In this document: positions 15,116 to 23,113 of the stretch, one piece after another
How the letters are laid out: each line of letters starts with the position of its first letter
How positions within the stretch are numbered: position 1 is the first letter of the stretch
Assembly: GCF_002860355.1 (NCBI RefSeq)
Contig: NZ_NMWU01000010.1
Coordinates: forward strand, 1-36,825
Direction: 5' to 3'
DNA length: 36,825 nucleotides
From: Bifidobacterium margollesii
GTDB lineage: Bacteria > Actinomycetota > Actinomycetes > Actinomycetales > Bifidobacteriaceae
Translations under genes and position numbers: made by a program
Notes under the pieces: generated by a model
Database searches by the model: none
The model's input: only the letters and a program-made list of their open reading frames with translations
What the model was told of the DNA's origin: nothing

Positions 15116-16555
15116 ATGAACGAACAAAACACGAAAATCGCAACGAACACCGGCGGGGCGGGCAATAGCATCAGCGCAGTCACCCGCATCATGGCCGTGG
15201 TGCTGATCCTCGCGGCGGGATTCACCACCATGGTCTCCCAGCAGATGGTCTCCCCCGCCCTTGCGCAGATGATGGAGCAGATGGGCATCGACATGGTCAG
15301 CGCACAGTGGCTTGTTTCCGGCTACGCGCTCGTCAGCGCGATCATGGTCCCGATGTCCGCATTCCTGGTGCAGCACCTGTCCACACGCCACCTCTACTTC
15401 GGCGCGATGGGCCTGTTCGCGGCGGGCAGCGCCATCTGCGCCCTGGCCCCGAGCTTCTGGATCATCGTCATCGGCCGCATGGTCCAGGCGGTCGGTGCCG
15501 GCGTGGTCATGCCGTTCTCCATCACCATGATGATGCTGCTGTTCACCAAGGAGCAGCGCGGCACCGCGATGGGCCTGTCCTCCATCGTGATCGGCCTGGC
15601 GCCGGCCATCGGGCCGACCCTCGGCGGCGTGCTCATCGACGCCTTCGGCTGGCGCTCCCCCTTCGTGTTCGTCGGCTCGCTGGCTCTGATCCTGGCGCTC
15701 GTCTCCAGCTTCGCCCTGTACGACCACGACATCACCGGCAAGGCCAGCTTCGACGCACTGTCCGTCGTTCTGTCCTCCATCGGCCTCATCGCCCTGCTCT
15801 ACGGCCTGTCCTCGCTGGGCGACAACCCGATCCTCGCGGTTGCACTCATGGCGGCCGGCATCGCCCTCATCGCCGGCTTCTGCGTCCGTCAGGTGCGCAT
15901 GACGACCCCGTTCCTCGACGTGAAGGTACTGGCCAAGCGCGAGTTCCGCTGGGCCGCCGTCTCCACCTCCGCACTGCAGGGCTGCAACTTCGCCCTGCTC
16001 GTCACTCTGCCCACCTTCCTGCAGACCGCAATGGGCTGCAGCGCCACCACCGCGGGCCTTGTGGTGCTGCCGGGGGCACTCGTGGGCGCCGTCGCCGGCT
16101 ACATGTCCGGCCGTCTCTTCGACCGTGTCGGCGTCAGGCCGCTGGTCATCGCCGCGGTGCTCTTCTTCGTCGCCTCCGCCGCCGGTCTGATCCTGATGAA
16201 CACCACCATGCCGCTGGTGCTGATCTCCTGCATCTACGCGCTCACCAGCCTCGCATTCCAGCTGACCATCACCCCGGTCAAGACCTGGGGAGTCAACGCC
16301 CTGCCCATGAAATCGATCCAGCACGCGAACGCCGTGCAGAACACCCTGCTGGGCGTCGGCGGTTCGGTCGGTGTGGCCGCCGTGTCCATCATCGGCGCCG
16401 CGGTCTCCTCCACTCCCGGTCTGGGCGCCACCGCCTCCTTCATCGTGATCGCGGCCCTGCTGGTCCTGTGTGCGGTCGTCCTGCTCGTCACGGTCCGCGA
16501 TCGCGCGCAGGATTCCGAAGTGTTCGAGACCCGCATGATGACCGTCGCCGACTAG
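15116..16555 (+). CDS. MFS drug efflux transporter, DHA2 (EmrB/QacA) type
   Basis: This 479-residue polytopic membrane protein is a predicted proton-driven exporter. It has the DHA2 start (SPALAQMMEQMGI, then AQWLVSGYALVSAIMVPMSA). The antiporter motif C appears as GLAPAIGPTLGGVLIDAFGWR. Motif A-like GRLFDRVGVRPLV follows the central loop. The length and hydrophobic pattern suit 14 helices. The ATG at 15116 is used because AGAGGA lies 7 bp upstream; an ATG at 15110 is in frame but too close to that site. The shared operator suggests MarR control. Substrates are unknown and may include bile salts or antimicrobials, a guess from habitat only. Confidence 0.92.
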   Translation: MNEQNTKIATNTGGAGNSISAVTRIMAVVLILAAGFTTMVSQQMVSPALAQMMEQMGIDMVSAQWLVSGYALVSAIMVPMSAFLVQHLSTRHLYFGAMGLFAAGSAICALAPSFWIIVIGRMVQAVGAGVVMPFSITMMMLLFTKEQRGTAMGLSSIVIGLAPAIGPTLGGVLIDAFGWRSPFVFVGSLALILALVSSFALYDHDITGKASFDALSVVLSSIGLIALLYGLSSLGDNPILAVALMAAGIALIAGFCVRQVRMTTPFLDVKVLAKREFRWAAVSTSALQGCNFALLVTLPTFLQTAMGCSATTAGLVVLPGALVGAVAGYMSGRLFDRVGVRPLVIAAVLFFVASAAGLILMNTTMPLVLISCIYALTSLAFQLTITPVKTWGVNALPMKSIQHANAVQNTLLGVGGSVGVAAVSIIGAAVSSTPGLGATASFIVIAALLVLCAVVLLVTVRDRAQDSEVFETRMMTVAD

Positions 16556-16655
16556 TCATGGTCGAGGCCGATGGGCCGATGGATACGTAGCCCAGCGATG
16601 CACCCGATCCGTACCTGATCGATCTATACCCGATCGATTCATATCCGATGAACAA

Positions 16656-16700
16656 AATGGCGGAGTCCCGCGGGTTGAAAACCCATGGGACTCCGCCATT
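16656..16700 (-). terminator. Intrinsic terminator of the tRNA-Arg gene
   Basis: A perfect 14-bp stem (AATGGCGGAGTCCC / GGGACTCCGCCATT) encloses a smaller CGGGTT / AACCC hairpin. On the minus strand it is followed by TTTTGTT. It starts five bases from the tRNA 3' end. Confidence 0.88.
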
Positions 16701-16704
16701 CTTG

Positions 16705-16777
16705 TGGGCTCGAAGGGATTCGAACCCTCGACCTTCTGTTCCGGAGACAGACGCTCTATCCACTGAGCTACGAACCC
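16705..16777 (-). tRNA. tRNA-Arg, anticodon CCG
   Basis: On the minus strand the 73-nt cloverleaf is complete. The acceptor is GGGTTCG / CGAGCCC with discriminator A. The D arm is GCTC...GAGC, the anticodon stem TCTGT / ACAGA surrounds loop CTCCGGA (anticodon CCG, reading CGG), and the T arm is GAGGG-TTCGAAT-CCCTT. The CCA end is not encoded. Confidence 0.97.
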
Positions 16778-16990
16778 GAACCGCCGTTCACGAGGTTTCC
16801 CGTGAAACATGCACCACGCCAGTTTACACGCCATACGGACAAAGCGGCGCATTCACCCGCTATTTTCACCGATATATTTCCCTGCGGATCTCCCCTGCAG
16901 CCTTTCCCACGGGGTTCCCAGGATATTCCGAAGCATTCCGTTTCGTTGGAAAATCACCGCAAACCGGCCGTATGCAAGTACGATGGTGTT

Positions 16991-17623
16991 ATGTCTGACG
17001 AATTCGAATACGAGCGGCGATTCTTCTGCAGAAGCTTTCCGACGCAATACGACGATGGGGACTCCCCGTTGTTGATCGTGCAGAACTACTATGTGCATCA
17101 GGATGGCTTCGCGCTGCGCATCCGCATGCAGGCGCACGGAGTCCGTCTCGACATGTCGCAGGAGACCGATGGCCTGACCACGCTGCTCGACCATCGCGAT
17201 GCCTTCGACGAGGCGTTCGTGACGGTCAAGGGCACGGCGGTGGGCGGCACACGGTATGAGGCCGCGAGGCAGATCGATCCGAACATCGCCTTGGAGCTCA
17301 TGCTGCGCGGCGGAGTGCCGATCGTCAAGAATCGGTTCAGCGTGTGGCTGGACGAGGATGGCTGGGACATCGATGTGTTCGGCGCCAACAATGCTCCGCT
17401 GATCATCGCCGAAGTGGAGCGCAGCAGCCCGGTGACGAATCTGACCATCCCGGATTTCTGCACGTCGGAGGTCACCGATGATCAGCGGTTCTACAACGAC
17501 GGGCTGGCCTCGAAGCCGTTCGGCACATGGAAGGATGAGTATTTCGCCGAACTCGACCGGTTCGGCCCGCAGTTCTCGCAGCTGTTCGGCAGGAACCGCA
17601 GGCGCAGCAATCAGTCGTTGTGA
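16991..17623 (+). CDS. CYTH-domain protein (triphosphate tunnel metalloenzyme)
   Basis: The 210-residue protein is a short CYTH/TTM enzyme. The N-terminal metal-binding E-x-E-x-E/R pattern is seen as EFEYERR (E4, E6, E8). Tunnel-facing basic residues follow in ALRIRM and TVKG, and acidic residues in EVERS near the end. The IDVFGANNAPLIIAEVE segment matches the NeuTTM-like group. Such enzymes hydrolyse inorganic triphosphate or related compounds; adenylate cyclase activity is less likely at this size, but neither can be shown. The frame runs further upstream across the tRNA, so the start was placed at MSDEFEYE. No ribosome site is visible, and a TACGAT box 8-13 bp upstream suggests a leaderless mRNA. 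Confidence 0.82.
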   Translation: MSDEFEYERRFFCRSFPTQYDDGDSPLLIVQNYYVHQDGFALRIRMQAHGVRLDMSQETDGLTTLLDHRDAFDEAFVTVKGTAVGGTRYEAARQIDPNIALELMLRGGVPIVKNRFSVWLDEDGWDIDVFGANNAPLIIAEVERSSPVTNLTIPDFCTSEVTDDQRFYNDGLASKPFGTWKDEYFAELDRFGPQFSQLFGRNRRRSNQSL

Positions 17624-17647
17624 TCGATCCGTTGTGATCGAGTCGGA

Positions 17648-18610
17648 TCAGTACATCAGCGTGGCGAGACGGCGACGGGCGCGGGCCACACGAGGATCCT
17701 TCGCATCGGGAATGGCGAAATACTCCAGCAGACGCTGGCGGACCGGCTCCACGTCGGCCTTGTGACCGGCCAGAAAATCAAGCAGACGTCCGAAGGCGTC
17801 TTCGATCTGCCCGCCGATCATGTCAACGTCGGCCACGGCCAGCTGGGCTTCCACGTCGTCGGGATTGGCTGCGGCAGCTGCGCGCACGGTACGGACGTCG
17901 GCGTCGGCCGATCGGGCGAGCAGCAGGGCCTTGGACCGTTCACGGGCGGCGAGGGTGTCGCTGGGATCGGCTTCCACCAGACGGGCGTATTCGGAGGCGG
18001 CGCCGGCATAGTCGCCGTCTGCGGCGAGCTGATGAGCCTTCTGATGGGCGGCGGGGATTTCCGGCTCGCCGGATGGCGTGGTATCAGCAGCCGAATCGGT
18101 GGTGCCGGCGCCTTCCACGTATGGCGCGGTTCCGGTGACGCCGGACTGCTGGGCCATCTGGATGATCTGCGGAATCAGGGTTTCGGTGATCTGCTGCATT
18201 TCGGCGGCACCGGGCACGCCCTGCAGGATCGGCATGGGTCGCCCGCCGATCAGACCGTACAGTGCGGGGGCTCCCTGAGCCTGCAACGCCTGCGCGATGG
18301 TGGGGCTCTTCGCGATGTCGATGCGGGAGAGCTGGATCTTGCCTTCGAGCTTGTTGACGGCTTCACCGAGCTTGCGGGCGATGTCGAAGCAGCGGTCGTC
18401 GGTGGGTACCCACAGCAGCAGCAGGATGGGGAACGTGGCGGAGGTCTGCACCATCGACTGGAAGGTGGATTCGTCGGTGTCGATGACGTATCCGCCTGCA
18501 GCCGGCGCACCACCGGCCTGTCCGGCTTCAGCGTCCACCTTATGCTTCAACGATTCCAGATCGACGGCTCCGGCGAGGGAAAGGCCGGGGTTGAACTTCT
18601 GTTCTGCCAT
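17648..18610 (-). CDS. Thioredoxin-like/TPR co-chaperone (CnoX/YbbN type)
   Basis: The 320-residue protein combines a thioredoxin fold (about 40-150) with a C-terminal tetratricopeptide region (about 195-320, including AHQLAADGDYAGAASEYARLVEADPSD). This is the CnoX/YbbN architecture, a holdase linked to GroEL. The redox site has been replaced: where thioredoxins have WCxxC this protein has WVPTDDRC, a lone Cys74. It cannot act as a normal disulphide reductase and is probably a pure chaperone or adaptor. A Ser/Thr/Gly-rich linker (about 165-195) joins the domains. The start at 18610 is supported by AGGAGGT. It is convergent with the CYTH gene, with 24 bp between. Confidence 0.85.
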   Translation of the reverse strand: MAEQKFNPGLSLAGAVDLESLKHKVDAEAGQAGGAPAAGGYVIDTDESTFQSMVQTSATFPILLLLWVPTDDRCFDIARKLGEAVNKLEGKIQLSRIDIAKSPTIAQALQAQGAPALYGLIGGRPMPILQGVPGAAEMQQITETLIPQIIQMAQQSGVTGTAPYVEGAGTTDSAADTTPSGEPEIPAAHQKAHQLAADGDYAGAASEYARLVEADPSDTLAARERSKALLLARSADADVRTVRAAAAANPDDVEAQLAVADVDMIGGQIEDAFGRLLDFLAGHKADVEPVRQRLLEYFAIPDAKDPRVARARRRLATLMY

Positions 18611-18738
18611 ATGCGTTACCTCCTGATGATCTAGCATTACAGCCTACCCGCAGCCGAGAATCACGGGCTGCGAATCCCCATCCCGCGAACGGACGACGCG
18701 AAAGCCGATGCGGCGGGAGCCGGCAGATAGCGTGCACG

Positions 18739-18895
18739 CGTCACACGGCATGTTTCACGTCACACGGTACGTTTCGCGTCACACGGGCTAGGTATCCCAG
18801 GTGACGCACCCGTCAAAACGCTGAAATTTCAAGGGTTTGATCATAGCGTCACACGGACCGGGTATTCCCCGTGACGATACCTAACCCGAGTGACG
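18739..18895. repeat. Cluster of CGTCAC/GTGACG direct and inverted repeats
   Basis: CGTCACACGG occurs at 18739, 18758, 18777 and 18847. The first three are spaced exactly 19 bp apart. Two segments, 18777-18806 and 18847-18876, are similar 30-mers bounded by CGTCAC and GTGACG. In addition 18777-18796 is an inverted copy (18 of 20 bases) of 18876-18895, so the outer ends can pair. The cluster is 130 bp upstream of the thioredoxin-TPR gene. It could be an operator array or the remains of a small mobile repeat. It is part of the 715-bp gene-free spacer 18611-19325. Confidence 0.7.
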
Positions 18896-18965
18896 GCATA
18901 CGGATTCAGCCGGATATGAGACTGGGACGGCCGATAGGCGACCGCGACGAGAACACGTCCATATC

Positions 18966-19201
18966 CACCTCATCAGTCAGCCTCCGGCTGCCAGCTTCTC
19001 GGCGGCATCGGTCGGCCTTTCGACCGCGCTCTGTCCGCCCGCCTGTCGGCGAGCCTGAGTCCTAGAAACGCCTCTGGCGTTCCCTTAACGGACTCAGCCT
19101 AAGGGGAAAACAGCCACCTCTTGAAAAACACCCCTAGGTGGAAGCCACAGCCACCTCATCAGTCAGCCTTTCGGCCGACAGCTTCCCCTCGAAGGGGAAG
19201 C
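18966..19201. repeat. Composite dispersed repeat of about 236 bp, copy 2
   Basis: This near-identical partner of 12282-12518 has the same order: CACCTCATCAGTC, degenerate AGCTTCTCGG, CTGTCCGCCCGCCTGTCGGC, the nested CTGAGTCC / GGACTCAG hairpin, and a terminal CACCTCATC...CTTCCCCTCGAAGGGGAAGC unit at 19152-19201. Differences are scattered single bases, so the copies are related by transposition or conversion rather than recent duplication of neighbouring DNA. Confidence 0.8.
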
Positions 19202-19215
19202 TAACACCCACGAAC

Positions 19216-19322
19216 ATGAAAACGCAATAACGCGTGCGGATTTGCGACGCCGGAAGGTGAAGGCGTACTCAGTACGTCGAACCTTCCAGCGGCTCAAAGA
19301 CGCTCCGTTATTGCGTTTTCAT
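19216..19322 (-). repeat. Structured 3'-end hairpin element A (behind the 19326-20336 gene)
   Basis: The outer arms ATGAAAACGCAATAACG (19216-19232) and its exact complement (19306-19322) pair over 17 bp. The inner stem pairs over about 18 positions with two mismatches (GGAAGGT / ACCTTCC at the top). Read on the minus strand, GGAGCGTC (19299-19306) is at the base and TCGACGTAC...GTACGCCTTC (19259-19280) at the tip. It begins 3 bp after the TAA of the lipoprotein gene and is 107 nt long. Compare elements B and C. Confidence 0.85.
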
Positions 19323-19325
19323 CCG

Positions 19326-20336
19326 TTATTGGGCTTCTACCTTGACAGGCTGTCGCTCGGCGCCCACAGCCTGAATCTTCCCGTTGGAGGCTTTGGTGGG
19401 GATGTAGAGGGCGATGACGTTGACGTAGGTGACCTTCATGGTGCTGGTGGCCTTGCCGTTGCCGAAGAGGGCTTTTTCGGCGTCGGAGGCGGGGAGGGAT
19501 TCGCGGCCTTCACCGGCGGAGCGGGTCCATTCGGAGTTGATTTGGGCGACGACAAGGTCACCGCCGTTGGCGGCGCGCATGACCTTGATCTGGTCGGACT
19601 GGGGGGCAAAGGTTTGGGATTGGGTGCCTTTGTTGTCGGCAATGCCTTTTTGGACGGTGGCGGTGAGGGTGGCGAGGTCCTTGCGGAGCTGGTCGTCTTC
19701 GAATTGGCTGGCGTATTTGCTGGAGGATCCGCGCTGGAGGACGTCGGCGTAGTGGGCGACGGCGTCGGCGGGGGTGGCGACGAGTCCGGTGTCTTTGAGA
19801 TCACCCATGGAGGAGCCGATCTTGGGAATTTCGAAGGCGGGAAGCTGGGCGCCTTGGAACAGTCGGGCGACGCCCCAGAGTTTGTAGTTGCTGCGGGCGT
19901 TGGCCTGGTTGAGGACGAGGAGTCGCTGGGACTGCTGGTCGTCGGTGGTGGTGGTGATGGTGAAGACGGATCGGGGCCAGCTGGAGTCGGTGGGGATGAC
20001 GGTCTGGCTGATCTTGCTGGGGATGGTGCTGTGGGGATCGGTCTGCTTGGTGGCCTTGGCGATGGTGAGCTGGCTGGTGCGAACGGCGAGTTCGGGACCT
20101 TCGACGCGGGCGGAGAGCGCCTTGACGTCCTTGCTCTGGTCGGTGGCGGTCAGCACCTTGAGGATTTCGGTGCGGATCTGTCGTTCTTTGGCTTCGCTGA
20201 TGACGGGCGAGGCCGACGCCGATTCGGTGGGGGTGGCGTCGACTTTGGGGACGCGCTCGTCGCAGGCGGCGAGCGGAACAAGCATGGCGGCGCAGATGGC
20301 GGCCGCGGCGATTCGTACGATTGAGGACGTTGTCAT
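19326..20336 (-). CDS. Predicted lipoprotein of unknown function
   Basis: The 336-residue protein begins with a lipoprotein signal peptide. The lipobox PLAAC places the modified Cys at residue 25, so it should be anchored outside the membrane. A short Ser/Thr/Pro linker follows, then a soluble domain of about 290 residues with no motif I can name firmly. It is rich in polar residues and has segments such as QRLLVLNQANARSNYKLWGVARLF and VTYVNVIALYIPT. It may belong to the DUF8094-like actinobacterial proteins, a weak impression. The ATG at 20336 shares a base with the stop of the upstream membrane-protein gene and has GGAGG 7 bp before it, so the two are translationally coupled and probably act together at the cell surface. 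Confidence 0.75.
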   Translation of the reverse strand: MTTSSIVRIAAAAICAAMLVPLAACDERVPKVDATPTESASASPVISEAKERQIRTEILKVLTATDQSKDVKALSARVEGPELAVRTSQLTIAKATKQTDPHSTIPSKISQTVIPTDSSWPRSVFTITTTTDDQQSQRLLVLNQANARSNYKLWGVARLFQGAQLPAFEIPKIGSSMGDLKDTGLVATPADAVAHYADVLQRGSSSKYASQFEDDQLRKDLATLTATVQKGIADNKGTQSQTFAPQSDQIKVMRAANGGDLVVAQINSEWTRSAGEGRESLPASDAEKALFGNGKATSTMKVTYVNVIALYIPTKASNGKIQAVGAERQPVKVEAQ

Positions 20337-21862
20337 CACTTGGCCTCCTTATCGGCATCGTCGGTATGGTGTTCGGATTCGGTTTCCGCGATCTGATCGT
20401 CGGTTTGGCTGCCGGACTGGTCGTCGGAGCCGCTGGCGGCGTTCGCCGCGCTTTCAGCGCGGAGTCGGGCGAAGTACTCTTCCAGCTCGTTGCTGCTTAC
20501 GGTGGGGGTGCTTTGCCGAAGCAGATTCACGGAGGTGGCGTCGGAGACTTCGGGTTCGGTGCGCAGCTCCTCAGCGGCTTCCGCTGCGGCTTCGCGACCG
20601 CGACGAGTATGGCTGTGATGGTGGCGTCGACGGGATCGACCGCTTGGTGAGGGCGGTTCGGAGCCGGGACGCATCCATGCCGGAGGCTCGTTCGGTTCGG
20701 GCTCGTCGGCTGTCTGCACGGTAACAGGCTGGGATTCGATGGTCCGTTTGTTGCGGCGACGATGCTGTTCGATGGCGAATAGGGATGCGGTGAGAACGGC
20801 CATGACGACGAGCAGTCCGCCTACGAAGAAGCAGGGTGTGGCGAAATCGGGGACTTTGGCGCGGGTCCATGCCATGGTGAAGGTGCCGGTGGGGTTCTTT
20901 TCGGCGGAACCGAGGTCGATCAGCACCACCTTGTCGCCGCCGTCGCCTTTCCACTTCAGGGTTGCACTGCCTTTGCCGCACTGGACGGCATACCACATGT
21001 CGGACTGCTGGAAGGCGATTTCCGCTTTGCCGTTCTGGTCGCCGGCGGTGGTACCGTCGGCCTGCTCATTGGAGAACGTCTGCCAGGTGTCGAGACCGGT
21101 GACGCGGGTGTAATGCTGGTTCGCCAGCCATCCGGCGGCATCTCGCGGCGATGCGACCGCCACGCATACCGATGATGCGGCGGGGCCGGAGGCCTTGATC
21201 GATACGGTGTTGTCGGCGAGCGCCAGCACGCCGGGATCGGTGACCGCGTATCGGGTGGTCACGTTGCTGGATGCGGAGACGTTCGGGTTCGGCTTCCAGA
21301 TGGTCATGTTGAGCCATCCGAGTACGAATGCGGCAACGGCGAGCAGGGCCAGGGCGGGGGTGACCACGCCTCGCATGATCATCACATGACGGCGATGCCT
21401 GCGCGCACGCTCTTCGTCGTGTTCGTGGTGTTCCTGACGCTGCCTGTGCTTGCGGAATACGGAATGATGCCATTCGGGCGCGTTTTCGGAGGGCTGGAAT
21501 ACGATGGTGGATTCGCTTTCCGACGCGGAATCGTCCGCACCGTTTTTCCGCTCCACACCGTCGTCGGCCGTTTCGTCGGCATTATGCGTGCGAACGGTAA
21601 CCCTGGGCGGGGCCGGAACCGTGGATGCGTCGAAGGCCCGCACGGCGTCCTTCACGCCGTCGAGCACCATGGTTTCATTGTCGGAGCCGTTGAAGTCATC
21701 GTCCACCGAAGGCATATCCAACACCACATGATCCGGTTCCACGGGCTTCAGCGGGGGCATGTCGAACAGCGCCGACTCGTCGCGGTCATCGTCCGCGCCG
21801 CGCTGTGCCCTCTGGGCTTCCTGCTGATTCTTCGGGTTGATCTCACTCATATTGCCCACCAT
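20336..21862 (-). CDS. Two-helix membrane protein with acidic N-terminal tail
   Basis: The 508-residue protein has a long charged cytoplasmic N-terminus (1-160, with acidic patches and a His/Arg-rich HHEHDEERARRHRRH region before the membrane). One helix is near 166-186, an extracytoplasmic domain of about 150 residues contains two Cys (233 and 295), and a second helix is at 341-364. A cytoplasmic tail ends in acidic low-complexity sequence. I do not recognise a family. It overlaps by one base with the lipoprotein gene, so the pair is likely a surface complex. The start is taken at 21862, with AGGGGA upstream. An ATG at 21850 (MSEIN) is equally possible. It is divergent from the FKBP gene. 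Confidence 0.75.
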   Translation of the reverse strand: MVGNMSEINPKNQQEAQRAQRGADDDRDESALFDMPPLKPVEPDHVVLDMPSVDDDFNGSDNETMVLDGVKDAVRAFDASTVPAPPRVTVRTHNADETADDGVERKNGADDSASESESTIVFQPSENAPEWHHSVFRKHRQRQEHHEHDEERARRHRRHVMIMRGVVTPALALLAVAAFVLGWLNMTIWKPNPNVSASSNVTTRYAVTDPGVLALADNTVSIKASGPAASSVCVAVASPRDAAGWLANQHYTRVTGLDTWQTFSNEQADGTTAGDQNGKAEIAFQQSDMWYAVQCGKGSATLKWKGDGGDKVVLIDLGSAEKNPTGTFTMAWTRAKVPDFATPCFFVGGLLVVMAVLTASLFAIEQHRRRNKRTIESQPVTVQTADEPEPNEPPAWMRPGSEPPSPSGRSRRRHHHSHTRRGREAAAEAAEELRTEPEVSDATSVNLLRQSTPTVSSNELEEYFARLRAESAANAASGSDDQSGSQTDDQIAETESEHHTDDADKEAK

Positions 21863-21954
21863 TTTACAATCCCCTATGCACGCACGCCCTTTTTGCCGCC
21901 CGGGACGAGTGACCGTAGCGGTCAGCTTCTGACGTTAGAGTAAGGGCTATGCAT

Positions 21955-22953
21955 ATGAGTCCAAGCAATGTCCGGCACGCCGTTCGACGTGCTCTCGCCC
22001 TCGCCTGCGTGGCCGCGATGGGACTGTCCCTTGCCGCCTGTTCCAGCGAGAAGTCCTCCGATTCCGCTTCCTCCAGTTCCTCCTCGTCCTCCTCATCCTC
22101 GTCGTCGCTGGCCAAGATGACGGGGGTCACCGCCACGGGCGAGCTCGGCAAGAAGCCGACCGTCACGTTCAAGACCCCGTTCGAGGTGAAGAACAACAGC
22201 TATCAGATTCTGCAGGAGGGCAATGGCAAGCCGATCGAGGACGGCGACCGCGTGTGCACCCAGCAGATGATCATCAATGCCTCCAATGGAGAGCAGCTGA
22301 TGAACACCTGGGACAAGAACACGCCGGATTGCACGCTGGTGGTGAACAGCAAGCAGATCGACGCCGCGTTCTACCAGCTGTTCAAGGGCATGAAGCTCAA
22401 CACCACGATCGCCTTGGGCGTCAACACCGGTTCCGGCACCAGCGGTTCTTCGGCCAGCGCTTCGGCCAGTTCCACCCAGCAGCAGTACATCAACGTGCTC
22501 ACCGTGGTGTCGAAGTCCAAGGCCGCCACCCGCGCCTCCGGAGACAAGGTGGCGAACATCCCGTCCAACCTGCCGAAGGTGACGCTGGACAAGACCGGCA
22601 AGCCGTCGCTTGATCTCAACGGCTACAAGCCCGGCAGCAAGATGGTGGTGCAGACGCTGATCAAGGGCAAGGGCGCCGCGGTGAAGTCCACCAACACCGT
22701 CGAAGCCCATTACACCGGCTGGCTGGCGTCCAACGGCAAGCAGTTCGACTCCTCCTGGGATCGCGGCGCACCGTCCGACTTCCCGCTCGATCAGGTGATC
22801 GCCGGCTGGAAGCAGGGTCTTTCCGGACAGACGGTCGGCTCGCAGGTGCTGTTGATCATCCCGCCGGATCTGGGATACGGTTCGACCGAGAAAAGTGGCA
22901 TCCCCGCGAATTCGACGCTGATATTCGTGGTGGACATCCTCGCCGCCTACTGA
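21955..22953 (+). CDS. FKBP-type peptidyl-prolyl isomerase lipoprotein
   Basis: The 332-residue lipoprotein has the lipobox LSLAAC (Cys29) and a poly-Ser linker of about 20 residues. A middle domain (about 60-190) resembles a degenerate FKBP fold. A clear C-terminal FKBP domain follows (about 225-332): VEAHYTGWLASNGKQFDSSWDRG, FPLDQVIAGWKQGLSGQTVGSQVLLIIPPDLGYG and IPANSTLIFVVDILA. It probably folds secreted proteins on the outer side of the membrane. The ATG at 21955 fits AAGGG 8 bp upstream; an in-frame ATG at 21949 is too close. It is followed at once by hairpin element B and is convergent with nucS. Confidence 0.92.
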   Translation: MSPSNVRHAVRRALALACVAAMGLSLAACSSEKSSDSASSSSSSSSSSSSSLAKMTGVTATGELGKKPTVTFKTPFEVKNNSYQILQEGNGKPIEDGDRVCTQQMIINASNGEQLMNTWDKNTPDCTLVVNSKQIDAAFYQLFKGMKLNTTIALGVNTGSGTSGSSASASASSTQQQYINVLTVVSKSKAATRASGDKVANIPSNLPKVTLDKTGKPSLDLNGYKPGSKMVVQTLIKGKGAAVKSTNTVEAHYTGWLASNGKQFDSSWDRGAPSDFPLDQVIAGWKQGLSGQTVGSQVLLIIPPDLGYGSTEKSGIPANSTLIFVVDILAAY

Positions 22954-22955
22954 TC

Positions 22956-23066
22956 TCTGAGCGTTAGGCCATGGAGCGTCATGGGTCGTGGCGGAGGATT
23001 CGACGTACCGTTGTACGCCTTCATCCTCCACACGGCCCATGCCACACGCATTGCCTAACGCTCAGA
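22956..23066 (+). repeat. Structured 3'-end hairpin element B (behind the FKBP gene)
   Basis: The outer arms TCTGAGCGTTAGGC (22956-22969) and GCCTAACGCTCAGA (23053-23066) are a perfect 14-bp stem. GGAGCGTC is at 22973-22980. The inner stem is ATGGGTC / GGCCCAT (with one G-T) and GGAGGAT / ATCCTCC. The tip is TCGACGTAC-N4-GTACGCCTTC (23000-23022). The 111-nt element begins 2 bp after the FKBP stop codon. Base and tip motifs match elements A and C, while the stems are unrelated in sequence. Confidence 0.85.
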
Positions 23067-23113
23067 TAACGGCTTAGGAAGTTAAACGAATCACTGTTTG
23101 CGGATGCCGCACG

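Noticed and set aside
15044-16324. Long minus-strand frame opposite the efflux pump
   Set aside because: The composition is artefactual (Gly/His/Asp/Arg), with no motifs. The plus-strand transporter is clear.
22956-23066. Integron attC-like site (GTTAGGC and GCCTAAC arms)
   Set aside because: The attC core has RYYYAAC on the left and GTTRRRY on the right; here the order is the opposite. The matching elements A and C lack these motifs.
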